Source: Apus apus
Taxonomy: Eukaryota; Chordata; Aves; Apodiformes; Apodidae
Direction of reading: 5' to 3'
Length of the DNA: 64,000 nt
NCBI RefSeq assembly: GCF_020740795.1
Contig: NC_067284.1
Span: 100,245,440 to 100,309,439, forward strand
Shown in pieces: positions 24,919 to 35,819 of the stretch. The position numbers and the translations under genes were made by a program. Below the pieces are notes generated by a model. That model worked only from the letters and a program-made list of their open reading frames with translations. It was not told where the DNA came from and searched no databases. Each line of letters begins with the position of its first letter. The stretch's first letter is position 1.

Positions 24919-25352
24919 AGCTGTTGACAGAAGAACACAGATGTCTCCATACTTTGGGGCTAAAATAATTGGTTCCTGTGACACCCCTAATCTAATACGT
25001 TCTGCAAATTTGCAAGATAATTTTTATAGTGTAGTATTGTCTTCATGCCACGTTTGTTTTCTTAAGCACAGACTTTAAAGTATAGATATGATTTACAGGC
25101 TTGGATTGTGTTTGTAAATGCTAATGAAGTAAAAATGGCACTCTCATATGAATGATGCTGCAGGAAAAACATCGAAGTGTAAGTTCTTACATAACTTTCT
25201 GTAACTGCCCTTGACCTGCGTTGTAGCTGCCTGAGGGTGATGTCCCAAGCAGCATTAGCTAAAACTCCTTAGGCTGACCTTGTAGTTTCCTGACAATTTT
25301 ACACCATAAACAATAAAACTCTTCACATTCTACTTGAAAAAAAAAAAAAAAA
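24908..25352 (+). mobile_element. Possible poly(A)-tailed retrocopy
   Basis: The segment ends with AATAAA (about 25312), then about 20 bases, then a pure run of 16 A (25337-25352), which is the signature of a copied polyadenylated mRNA. The 9-mer tatgaaacc occurs both at 24899-24907 and right after the A run at 25354-25362, as a target duplication would. The left copy lies within a CR1 terminus where that string can occur naturally, so the duplication may be chance. No source gene is recognised; the body looks like 3' UTR. Confidence 0.35.
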
Positions 25353-25362
25353 TTATGAAACC

Positions 25363-27369
25363 AAGAGCATGTATTTCTAGCTGTAGCTAAACATGCTTCC
25401 TCTTCTATAGTTGTACTCAGTTCACATCAGTTCAGGTAACTGAAAACAGGGCTTTGGTCAACAGGACTTCTGATGTTATGTGAAAATCAGACATGATGTG
25501 CCAGCTTTCAGGTCTCTCAAACATGGTCTTGACCTTTCATAAGCCAATATTCCTGAATTATTGCAATGGATACAATTAATTATTTTTTTCTTATAGCAAC
25601 TTAAGAACAAAAGTAATGTCACAGACAATTTAAATACAACAATTCAACACACTCTAACTGAATTTTTCAACTAATAAAGCACAAAGCAGGAGTCGCAGAA
25701 ATTAAAATCTTCCAAGTGACCACTTACCCCCTGGACAATATCCAAACCAAATATTCAAATCAGCATTCAGTTGGTTGAATCTTTTTCACAAATATCCACA
25801 GCAGTCCTCTTAGTGATGATAAATCTCTTGTAAAGTTTGAGAAGGCATCCAGTAATGAGTAGTCCCTAAAACTGGCATACAGTATTCCACTGAAAAAGCT
25901 AAAGCATTTACAGTTCTCACAAGCCACACCTTAATGTTCTTTTTGTTTGTTTTAATCCAGATAAAGTTAGTCATAATGAGGCTAGTTTATCTGAAGTCAT
26001 GACAGAAGTCTCCATCATCATGGAAACCAAATCAATATGAAATCTTGGTCCCATTGACTTCAATACCTAAACCAACTGTTAACTACCAGCCTTTGTCTCC
26101 AGTCTTGTGTCATCAAAAGAAATTGGGCAATTGTTCTCACATTCTAAGAGGGAGGTGTAGTGAGCATGAATTATTTTAATTTCGGGTGGATGATATATAT
26201 TTGGATACTTTTAGGAATGAATGATAAATGAAAAATATAGGACAGTATGTTGAATCAACAGAGTTTACAGAGGAGTATTCCAGGAGTGGCCATGTTCTGC
26301 TAGCCTATTTTTTTACCTCAAACCATCTGACTACAGACACTGTTTCACACATGGAAATATGTTGGTCCTCAAAGCAGTGACAGTGGCCCTGTGACAGTCT
26401 CTATAGGATGAGCCTAATCTTCTGTTTCTCTCTACAGCTGATTTGGTACAAGTTCAGAAGATGGAATTTTATTAGCATTTCAGGTTTCTGATTTTGCCAT
26501 GAAGCTGTGTTTTTTGGCACCTCACTCCATTGCATCAGTAAGCCTGACACTGGTCTTCCAGTCACTCCCATGGCTATACATTTAGGAAAAGCCTGGTCTA
26601 AGTCTGGTTCCTAAGTCTATCTCCATCCACCCAGGGACATTCCATAAAAAATATTACACAACTCAAAATGCATCATAAGCAGGAACAATGCTAGGAAGGG
26701 TTTTCCACTGAATAAGCTCTGCATGACGAGTGCTAAATTAATGCCTGCAATGTCAACTGCCTGTGGCCATGGTGCAAACTGTGGACAATAGGTGGGTGTG
26801 CAAGCCTGCCTTTGAGAGAAGACTTTAACCACAGGTGAATGTGTTTTGTTTTAGTGTTATCAGTGACATCTGGTGGTAATAGACAGTAAATTCAGTTTAA
26901 AGATTTTTTATGGGTCTTACGAGTTGAAATGGCTAATCCCAATTGAAGTATTTCACGGACCTGTGTTTCCCAAAGTATATTTCTGTCTGACAAAAAACAT
27001 AAAATGGCCATTCCTGGTATGGACCAGGAACAAGGACCAGTGTAGCAGCATGGTATGTGGTGGGAAACACTGGAACCAAGGAAGCCACCAAAGTATTTTG
27101 TGTGTCTGAAAAGCAGAACACCTGTTCTCTCCTACTGTTAACTACATACAGTCTATGCGAGTTTTTCAGACCTCATAGCCATTCCAAATCAATGAACATT
27201 GCAACAGTTCAACTCTCATTTGGAAATACATAGTTTGAATAATACACATGACAAAAAGGCCACCAGTGAAACTGGAGTGGCTTAATAGAGAGAACAGAAC
27301 ACTGCAAAAAGCTGCACTGGTAATCGATGGGTTGGCACAAGAAGAAGGAGTCATCATCAACAGGAGTGA
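25363..27369. other. Intergenic DNA left of the RhoGAP exons, nothing recognised
   Basis: AT-rich sequence without recognised exon or repeat. The long C-terminal exon that TAGAP has in mammals would be expected on the minus strand somewhere left of 28670. No long minus-strand frame of that kind exists here. Confidence 0.4.
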
Positions 27370-27735
27370 CTTTGGTGGTGGGCCACCAAGATTGTGTGTG
27401 CTGAAATATTTGTCCTGTGTCGAGAGACTGAAGGACCAGGGCTTGTTCAGCCTGGAGCACAGGTTGATTTGGTGAAGCCTGGGAGCAGCTTCCCAGCACC
27501 CAGGGTGGAGATGGGGGATCAACAGGATGATGGAGCTGGGCTTTTCACAGCAGTGCAGGGCAGGAGGATGAGAGACAATGGGCAGGAGTTGACACAGGAG
27601 AGATTTAGCTTGGGGTTAAGGAGTCCCTTTCTCACCCTGAGGTTAGTGAGAGGGTGGATCAGGTTGCCCAGAGAGGCTGTGCAGTTTCTGTCCTTGGAGG
27701 TTTTCAAGACCTAAATGGATAAAGCCCTAAGCTCA
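27370..27735 (+). mobile_element. CR1 LINE fragment, older copy
   Basis: Diverged CR1 3' region: cttgttcagcctggagcaca, caatgggcaggagttgacac, ggttgcccagagaggctgtg and a cut-off near the usual terminal part. The plus-strand frame 27394-27714 is a by-product. Boundaries approximate. Confidence 0.7.
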
Positions 27736-28669
27736 GCAAGCAGACTGAAGTGAGGCACCATGTACTCTACCAGAGATACTGTGGAGGCTGCCAGTAAGAA
27801 GCAGAGCACTCACCTGGATCCCATTTCTGTGTTCCAAACCCCTTCTCAGGTTGGACACCGTTTCCACAGGGGAGAGCAGATCTCAACATTGTAGTCTTTA
27901 GTTGAAAGCAGCAGAACCAGTGCACATGGAGAAGTACCTTCTTTAATTTTGTACTCAATCTCAAGAAATACACTGGAGACAGTTTTAACACCTGTGAGAA
28001 GTTCTTGCATAAGAAATTTGTTTCATACAGAAGACGTATTTTGGCAGTGCTTGAAGACCTGTACCTGTCCTTTTCATATTTGCATGGTCACATGCCCTCC
28101 TCTTTCTTCCTGGGTGAAGAATGGGGAAGGTTGTCTGTCCAGAAAAGCACTTTCTGACTCTCTGTGTGCACCTTTCTTGCAGCTCTTCTGAACGCAGCTC
28201 TAGAAAGTAAAAGCTGCAAGACTTCATTGTGATTTTTAAGCCTGACATTTCAGTAAGGCAAACATTATTCAAGAAATCAACAGTAAAATTATTGTGAAGC
28301 CAACCCCAAAACACAAAACCCAGCTTAAAACATACACTAGGAATCTGTGCATGTTCTGACACCATGTTCTCTATAACATCTGCTGCTCTGCTTGAAAGTG
28401 GTTCCTGACATTTTACTCCAGAGACTTCTGAATCCAGCATCTAGACTTTTAAGTTTCAGCTCACCTTGAAGAATAAACAGCTGTTGGAGGAGTTAACTTT
28501 GATAATGCAAGTGCAAAAAGAGGACACCGATAGCATATCAGCTATGATGAAAATGTGTCTTTCTTTTCTAGGGGTGCTGTTTTGTTGAGGTTCTGCAATG
28601 GCAGTGGGATCCCTGTGGATGGCTCTGAGATGCCCCAAAACGGGTGGCTGCTCCGTGAGTCCAACACAC

Positions 28670-28865
28670 CTTGTCATTCATCTCCTTCTGCACTTCCAGA
28701 GGGAGCGTGCTGTCTGTCTCTGGGCTCAGCATATTTGGGCCAACACAGATGGCCAGGTTGCTGGAGTCCATCCTGTTGGTCTCAGCATTTCGGCTGATGT
28801 GCTGGAGCAGAGAGAGCAAGTGCTTGAGCAAGGCGTGGTTTGGTCTAGGCAGTTTGTCAGCCACC
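28670..28865 (-). CDS. TAGAP: RhoGAP domain exon, TAGAP-like (second of two)
   Basis: A 196-base exon between acceptor tgttcatgcag and donor GTGTGT at 28669. It enters with one base completing a codon from the previous exon and leaves in phase 0. It encodes VADKLPRPN near its start and NRMDSSNLAICVGPNML in the middle. These are RhoGAP helices, including the conserved N-L-A-x-x-x-G-P motif that contacts the bound Rho GTPase. RhoGAPs speed GTP hydrolysis on Rho-family proteins; TAGAP is a T-cell and thymocyte regulator in mammals. The sequence fits remembered TAGAP better than ARHGAP20, which has a different residue pattern here. No stop or frameshift. The downstream exon could not be found. 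Confidence 0.8.
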
Positions 28866-29400
28866 CTGCATGAACACAAACAAAACGTGATGTTAATTCA
28901 TGGTGCAGCAGCTACTACTTCTTGATTTGAGCAAGTCTCAATGAAACTCAGGCAGATGACACTTCCTCCAGAGAGAGGCACGTGTGTGCTGCTGATCGCC
29001 GCTTAGCAGAAGCATCACTCAGAAATCCCCAATGGCAGTTGAGTGTGGTTAATTAAAATATCTTAAATTATGAGTTCTTCCCTGAAAGGCAAGCCTTCCA
29101 GCAGACTGTGTCTTTGAGTAGGTGAGATGACATCAGGAGATGTCACTGGAGGCTTCCTGAAGGCATGGAAAGCCTGTGGTTGTGCTGTGCAGCTTTCAAA
29201 GCACTCCCAGTCAGCCTCCACATCTGCCCCTTCTAAAGTGCTGCTGCTGCAGCCCTGTAAAGCAAAGCCCATGGCACAACAGCAACCTGACATAAATGAG
29301 AGGCTTCTAAGTGAGAGTCTGGCTTTCATGAGAAACCACCACTACCAGCCACTCCATCACATTGGGGCTGGTTGCAAAACGTCCTGGTTGCAAAACTTAC
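28866..29400 (-). other. Intron between the two RhoGAP exons
   Basis: 535 bases, GT...AG on the minus strand (GTAAGT...TTCATGCAG), phase 2. No repeat or additional exon seen. Plus-strand frames across it are shadows. Confidence 0.75.
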
Positions 29401-29510
29401 TCTTTCAATTCTTCAATTTTGTCCTGCTTGCTTGGCTTCTCCAGAGCTTGCATCCACTTCTCATAGAGGTCGGTGGACAGTAGTTTGGAGGGGATATTTC
29501 GGAGGAAGTC
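29401..29510 (-). CDS. TAGAP: RhoGAP domain exon, TAGAP-like (first of two)
   Basis: A 110-base exon on the minus strand between the strong acceptor cttgctcctgcag and the consensus donor GTAAGT (from 29400). It encodes 36 complete codons, opening DFLRNIPSKLLSTDLYEKWM, a typical mid-RhoGAP segment, and ending in ELK plus two bases that join in frame to the exon at 28865 across a 535-base intron. The two exons give a continuous 102-codon part of a GAP domain with intact splice sites, which argues for function. The preceding exon, which should carry the catalytic arginine finger (GxFR), was not found in the 6 kb upstream, so the gene is incomplete as seen. It may be a real TAGAP with diverged outer exons or a decayed or partial family copy. 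Confidence 0.8.
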
Positions 29511-29780
29511 CTGCAGGAGCAAGAGATGTAGATGAGGCTTTGGACACTACCCCTGAGCACAGATGCAGTCCTGGATGTGTCAGCTGGAAGGAAACAGTTT
29601 TGACTTTGGATAAGGACTAAGGATAAGTAGCGTTCCTTATCCCCACAGGCCTTCTCATAATTCCCTCACCTTTGGTTTGGCTCTGCACCTTCGGTGGCCC
29701 GGGGGAGGCCCGGGGGTCTGCAGCTCCCGGCCCCTGCTCAGAGCCGCAGCTGCACCCTCGGGTGTGCGTGGGGTGCCGAG

Positions 29781-29960
29781 CGGGGAGGGCACAGAGGGAG
29801 CCGAGAGGGGACAGAGGGAGCGGGGAGGGCACAGAGGGAGCGGGGAGGGCACAGAGGGAGCCGAGAGGGGACAGAGGGAGCGGGGAGGGCACAGAGGGAG
29901 CCGAGAGGGGACAGAGGGAGCGGGGAGGGCACAGAGGGAGCCGAGAGGGGACAGAGGGAG
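29781..29960. repeat. 20-bp minisatellite, nine units of two alternating types
   Basis: Nine uninterrupted 20-bp units. Type A is cggggagggcacagagggag and type B is ccgagaggggacagagggag, in the order A B A A B A B A B. The two types share the second half (cagagggag) and differ mainly in the first. The array lies 270 bases upstream of the RhoGAP exon at 29510, on the gene's intron side. The plus strand is a run of G-tracts able to form G-quadruplexes. Since 20 is not a multiple of three, the long repetitive reading frames here (for example 29694-30140) are artefacts. Confidence 0.95.
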
Positions 29961-30183
29961 ACGGCGCTGCCGGCACTAGAGGGCAGGACAGCCCAGAGCA
30001 ATCCCGCCGAGGAGGGACAGGCAGACACTGATGTTACACAGGGCACGTTACACACCCTGCAACAGGGACACCCGCCTGCACTTCCCCCGCTGATAAACCC
30101 CAAAGGCGTCGATCTTTTGCAAAATCTACTCCAAAGATGAGCAACCAACACCTGGGGTCACCCTACACTGTCCACACTAAGAT

Positions 30184-30236
30184 CACAGACTGATAGTTGG
30201 AAGGGACCTTTAAAGATCATCTAGTTCAATGTCCCC
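30184..30236 (-). mobile_element. CR1 LINE terminal scrap
   Basis: About 50 bases matching the reverse complement of a CR1 3' end (ttggaagggacctttaaaga followed by tcatctagtt). Too short to classify further. Confidence 0.7.
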
Positions 30237-31930
30237 GACAGTTGCATACGTCCCCTACACGGTCCACACTAAGATCCTGGGTTTCAGGGCTTTCTACCTA
30301 CAGCTGCCGAGCGTTTCCACACCATGTCTCAGCCCTCAGCTGTTGCCTGTTAAAAAGTTAAGCAAGGTTGTTTCAGCCTGTCCTTTGAGTGAGATCACAG
30401 GAAAAATACATTTCCCTGCCTATATTTGACCATCTTTTCAGAATGTCCCAGTAAATAACTCTTGTCACCTCCTTGCCAGAATCTGGTGTTTTAGCTTTGC
30501 ACTGTGATCATGAGGTGCCTCAGCTTGGAGACAGGGTGCTCATGGAAATCTTCCTGTGTTTTTCAGGAGGAAAAAAGATGTGGCAGAATGAAACCACTGT
30601 AGAACACCAAGTTATTTGCTGGAGCAGATCTTAAAAAAAAATCGTATTCCATACGGGCTTTAAAGAACCTGGGGAAATTTTCAGAAGAGCTCAACCTCAC
30701 AGTTGCTTTGAAAACATGTCCGGGGACATTGTCCATGTGGAAATTCAATCCCAGATCTCACTGAAAATGAAAGGACACCCCCTTCTTGCTCCTGTGTCAC
30801 GTCTGAAGTTGAATACACAGACACAAACCAAAATTGCATGTAGAGCAGGCTGTATAAACCCAAATGAAACACTCAACTGCTACTTGAAAAATCCGTCCTG
30901 TGCCTCAAAAAACACAGATTATCATGGGCTCATTACCAAACCCTGTGTAGGGAGCAGCCTTGTTCTGTTTGCACAGTGCATTAAACACATTTAGTCTGCA
31001 GCCCCAGAGCTGCTACCGGTCATTCATCTCTTTCAGCACCCCTGGCCACTTTCCCAAGAGCAGAGCTCCTGGCACAGACCCTGACACCCCTCCTACCCCA
31101 GTCCCTGCTAAGTAGCTGCCTACATAAAGCACATTTTCTCCTCAAAGAGACAGGAGGGAGTGCTCAGCAAACATTCATCTATTCGCTGTACTTGTAGTGA
31201 TGTTTCCAGAAGGAATGCATTCCTGCTGTCTCTTTGCTCAGGATCCACCAGCAATTCTGCTGGTGCTCTTTGGCCTAAAAAGACAAATACTGCCTCATTC
31301 TATGCCACCCAATTCCTGTTTCCCTCCAGACCATGGGTCTGGACTCTTTTGCAAGCAGCTCTTGCTGGTCAGGGCTGGGAATAAGAAAAAGATGCAGATG
31401 CATCTTTTCCAAAGCGTACAAACCCTTCAAGATACAATTCCTGAGCAGCCATTGTGAAGCATCATGGCATATGCAGATCTGCAGCATTTGCAGTTCCTGA
31501 CCTACCCACAGTATCTCGGAATATATGATCCATGACATACCCCCACCTCATTAGCTGACACAAACAAAAATGTCCATCCAGGGATGATGTGAACTCCAGG
31601 CTTGGAAAGAAGCCCCAGGAGACTCCCTCAAGAACAAATGAATGACTGGAACAACCAACCCAGGCTTGGGTTGCCTCACATGCACTTGCACTCTGCAGGC
31701 AGCATTTCTCCCAGGTACAAAGCTTTCTTGTGGCCTGAAGAGTCAGATGCTCTCTGGTGCTAAATCTCTTCCCAAGTAGAGACCTACTGTACAGGAGCAC
31801 CCACAACCTTCCCATCCCACACACATGTTCGCTGTGGGCTCCCTGCCAAGGGCTCAGCAGATCAAGCTTCCCAGCCCTCTGATCCACAGAGCTTCACACA
31901 GCAAACAGCTCAAAAACAGGAGGCTGCACA
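30237..31930. other. No gene recognised
   Basis: Region where upstream TAGAP exons would be expected on the minus strand. Several frames of 60-140 codons occur, but none shows RhoGAP motifs (such as GIFR) or TAGAP N-terminal features. A weak acceptor/donor pair around 30304-30350 on the minus strand contains stops in frame and was discounted. Confidence 0.4.
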
Positions 31931-32227
31931 TATTTTTTGATAAAAGCTCAGGGAAAGGAGGATTATGGTGTTTCACCATTATACATGCTGAGGCCCTGCT
32001 TCCCAGGGAGGGGCTGGACATCTGATGGGAAGTTATGAATCAATTCCTCTTTTTACTTCGCTTGTGCATGCAGCTTTTGCTTTCCTTATTAAACTGTCTT
32101 TATCTTGACCCACGAGGGTTTTTTTCTCATCTTATTTTCTCCCTTTGTCCCACTGAGGGGGGGAATGAGAAAGCATCTGGGTGGGGATCTGGCTGCCAGC
32201 CATGATCAATCCACCAATCCTTTTAAT

Positions 32228-32252
32228 TGCCACCCAGCATGGGGCGTGAGAT
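32228..32252 (+). other. Degenerate primer binding site of the ERVL-like provirus
   Basis: ttgccacccagcatggggcg follows the left LTR by about 13 bases. It resembles the usual tggcgcccaacgtggggc site downstream of bird ERVL 5' LTRs, with several substitutions. It supports reading the left LTR segment as a 5' LTR. Confidence 0.55.
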
Positions 32253-32726
32253 AACACCAGTTTAGATCTGGGCATACTCTCGCTGTGGTAGCTGATAACT
32301 GGCAGGCTTCCACATGGGTCATGGAGCTGGTTTGATTTACCATGTAACAGAGCCTAGAGCTTGTCAGCAGCTGCTTTCAGCTCCTGTCTTTGGTGCACCA
32401 CTTATCTGTGTGTTTAGCTGTGGCTGGGATCATTCTGATAAAAGCAGCAGCCATGTGCTTGGCCCTGGCACGGGCACTGCTGCTGTGCCAGGAGGGCTGT
32501 GCTGTGGAGAGGTGAGGACTGCACCTCCCTCTACCCCTCTAGGATTGATGTGGCCACTTTTGTTGCACATCGAAAAGGCTCTGGAGGTCTTCACACATCC
32601 TTTTGTAAGCTGCTTGATTAATGTTGTTGTATTTCTGTAATTTGTGTGGAACCAAGTTTCCTTCTGATGTTAAGAGGAAGCAGTTTGTTAGTGAGGTGAC
32701 AAAGAAACTGAACAGTGCTAGGACAG

Positions 32727-33138
32727 TGTCATGGCCTTCTCTCTCATTCTTTCTGTCTCCCATACCCCCATGGTTGGGGCTGGCCAAGAGGTTGAGAGGG
32801 GACACAGCTGGGACAGCCGACCCCAGCTGACTGAACAGATATTCCCTACCACATGGCATCATGCTCATGACATCAGCAATAAAAGCTCAGGGAAGGGAGG
32901 AGGAAAGGGAGGACATTCATGGTTATGGCATTTGTCTTCCCATGCAACCATTACGTGTGCTGAGGCTCTGCTTCCTGAGCTGGACACCTGCCTACTGATG
33001 GGAAGTTGTGAATCAGTTCCTCTTCTTGCTTTTCTTGTGCAAACAGCCTTGGCTTTTAATATTAAACTGTCTCTACCTGGACTCATAAGGGTTTTTTTTT
33101 TCTTCCCTTGTCCTGCTGGCTAAGGTTAACCCACCACA
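32727..33138 (+). repeat. 3' LTR of the ERVL-like provirus
   Basis: Proposed to run from tgtcatgg (32727) to a CA end (33138). It contains a U3 block with gggacacagctgggacagcc and tattccctaccacatggcat, then the R/U5 landmarks shared with the left copy. The 5' limit is less certain than the 3' end. Confidence 0.55.
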
Positions 33139-35460
33139 CTAATGTGCACATACCCAGTCACAGGCTTTGTACATATGTTTATATACCTTAATATACATAT
33201 GCTGTCCTCTAAACTAATTCACTTAGTAAGAGCAGGCAAAGAAGACTAAGTCAGCTTTTCAGATAGTAAAAAGAAAATGTAAATAAACTTCAGGTTGGAT
33301 AATCACTATACATTCCTTGAACTAATTATTATGATTATTACTACTACTACAGTATTGCACAGTGCTCCCAGGGCCATAGGAACGAGCAATGTTGACTGAA
33401 TGTCAGTGAAATGCTTCCCTGCTCCAAGGAAAGGCCAGGTGCTGGTACAGGTCCTGCACCATTCAGGTGGTTTGAGCAGCACTGCGAGGGACACCTGAGG
33501 GGTGGCTGGAGCTGTCAGCAGAAGTGATGGTAACAGAACCTGGATCTCAGTATGTACAAGACGTGGCAGATGGAGTGCAAAAGCAAATGGGCTGGCTGGC
33601 AGCAGGCACTTCAGTAATGAAGCATCACAGGAGCTCACAGACTCCTCTCTGATATTGCTGGGCTATGTTCCAGAGAGATTTTTCACCTTCCCTGTCCCCC
33701 CCTCCCTTAAGTATCTGGAAATGAAAGCCTGCTAAACTCTTGGATAAGTGTCTCTTCAACTTCTCAGTTGCTTATGAATTTCAAAGAGCAATTTTTTATT
33801 ATCTTAGTTGGTGACTGCCTGTTTTAATTGGGCATCACAGTTAATCTTACACTACTGACACATTTGAGGTTTTGCACAGAGCAGAATGTGGCTTTCTCTT
33901 AGCATAAGCACAAAAAGAACGATGAATTGTAAGAAATAAAGTGACCATGTTTGCAATTCTGATTTTAATTTTCTTCCTTTCACTATAGTGTTCAATTGCC
34001 ACCTTACAACATTCTCAGATATTTTACATGCAGGTAGGTCCTGGCCAAGAGATTGTGTGAGCTTAGAAAAAATTTCTTCCCTTCACAGTGATCTGGAAAA
34101 CATCTCTGATCTAAACACCAATAGGCAGAAAGCAATGGTCTGTCCTGCTTCTCTTAAGGCCTCAAGCCATAACTTATCTGTTCAACTTGAGCTAATATAA
34201 ACCAATAAACAAGTATGTAAATGCAGAAATCAGTCACTCCTGATCATGTTGTCTGGGAACATATTGCATCTTCCACAAAAGCTGGCCTGCATTCATGTCC
34301 TGGAGGGCTTAACTCAGCTTTCACAACAGTTGCACTGATGGTGCCAAACCTCATGTAACTTCCCATTAGATTTTTGCAGGCTGCCAGAGCGTGTCACAGA
34401 AGGAACCTAGAACCTTGGAAATGAGTTTCATTAATATTTTATACGAGAGATGCACTCAGCAATAAAGGCTGAAAAAATACAGGGGGGAAAAACCCACACA
34501 AACCAAAACACCCGCAGAACTCCTTGGATCACACAGAGCCAGAAAAGGAGATAAGACTGGCAGAACTAGGTGGTTGGTTTGTAGCAGCCAGCTGTAAGCA
34601 AGGAAGGGCAGAGATATTCTGGTCAGATGCACCTTTTGCAGGAGTCTCTGTCTACCTGTCCTTTCAAGAGCCCTCAATGGTTTTGAAAGGTACTGTATTT
34701 TGCTGGGTTTTTTTAAGAAGTGCATTGTTGACAGACAGGAACATGATATTTCAACTCTCTCCTTCTGCAAAAATGAACTAGAGCTTCTAATAACCAGTTC
34801 TCACTGGACAGGGCACTTGCCCTGCTCATGAGGGAGAGCAGTTCCTGTGCTTTTTCCTAGCTAAAATATTTTCCTAGCTAAAATACTGAAAGAGGTACTG
34901 TCCTGTCTGAAGACAATTCTTCATTACTTAGAACAAATCCTTCAACTTGATCTCCAGCTCCCAAGCTGCACAGCTCTGTGAGACCAAGTCACTAGTAAAG
35001 TGTAATGGTTAAACACAGGCAAGTCCACAGAAGAAATAGCTATAAAAACTCCCCTGCCTTGAGTCACTTGGATTTCAGTAAGCAGATGGAGTGTGTTGGG
35101 TAGTAGAAAGTCAATCCCAATAGTTTAAGGGCCCTGTGCCCCAGTTAAAAGAGTGATTCCCCAAACCTGTTAACAGGAGGCTGCTGAGGAAACATTTGAC
35201 AGACTGAATCAGATACCTGAAGGGACATTTACCTCAACTAGCCTTTAGCTCCAGGCCAGCAGTGATACAAACCCCTATCCTGAGTGTCCCTTGGCCCCAT
35301 GCCTCATTCCTGCATGTCTCTTGGTCTCAGATTTGGACAACCTACTGTGTTACGTTTATACCTGCCATGCTGTCTCAGCAGTAATCCTAGAAGGGAGGAC
35401 TTGGCTGCATCACTAGTAAATAAGCAGCTATGAAGGGTCTTCCCTTTGTAAGTCACTTTC
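33139..35460. other. No gene recognised
   Basis: AT-rich DNA between the provirus and a CR1 copy, with a short atta/act trinucleotide-like patch near 33325-33350. No exon, RNA gene or repeat end recognised. Upstream TAGAP exons were not found. Confidence 0.45.
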
Positions 35461-35463
35461 CAT

Positions 35464-35812
35464 AAAATCATAGAATTGTTTAGGTTGGAAAAGACCTTTT
35501 AAGATTGTGGAGTAGAACTGTTAACCTAACAGGTTAGCTGCCAACTCCATGACTGAACTAAATGTCCTAAGCACCACATCTACACAACTTTTAAACACCT
35601 GCAGGGATGGTGACTCTACCTCTTCCCTGGGTAGCTGCTTCCTGCGCCTGACAACCCTGTCAGTAAAGAAATTTTACCTAATATCTGAATGAAACCTCCC
35701 CTGGCACAACTTGAGGCCATTTGCTCTCCTCCTATCACTTGTTATTGAGGAGAAAAGACCCAACACCACCTCATTACAAGCTCCTTTCAGGTTTTCATTT
35801 AATTTCTCCCTG
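35464..35812 (-). mobile_element. CR1 LINE, 3' end fragment, minus strand
   Basis: Reverse-complement CR1: the 3' terminus is at the left (aatcatagaattgtttaggt near 35466), followed by ggttggaaaagacctttta and the inverted CR1 3' region through ttgaggccatttgctctcct. It abuts CpG island 3. Confidence 0.9.
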
Positions 35813-35819
35813 TGATTAT

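Larger units (their letters stand above)
31938..33138 (+). mobile_element. Deleted ERVL-like provirus (5' LTR part, PBS, remnant, 3' LTR)
   Basis: Two related LTR segments, 31938-32215 and about 32880-33138, share several landmarks in order: ataaaagctcagggaa, a gatgggaagtt(a/g)tgaatca block, a (t)attaaactgtct polyadenylation region and a gggtttttt tract. The left copy ends near ccacca and is followed by a primer-binding-like site at about 32228. The right copy ends ggttaacccaccaca. Only about 0.5 kb lies between, so gag and pol are lost. The layout and U3/R sequence resemble bird ERVL LTRs that I remember. This is a fossil with no coding capacity for proteins. Confidence 0.7.

Noticed and set aside
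27985..28440. 151-codon minus-strand frame left of the RhoGAP exons, considered as the TAGAP C-terminal exon
   Set aside because: It shows none of the sequence expected after the GAP domain and no acceptor in the right phase.
28492..28568. Minus-strand segment with a tcatag acceptor and caag|gtgagc donor, considered as the next TAGAP exon
   Set aside because: The phase-0 translation bears no resemblance to the end of a RhoGAP domain.
29617..30151. Repetitive 100-150-codon frames on both strands across 29.6-30.15 kb
   Set aside because: They translate the 20-bp minisatellite in several frames at once; repeat length is not a multiple of three.
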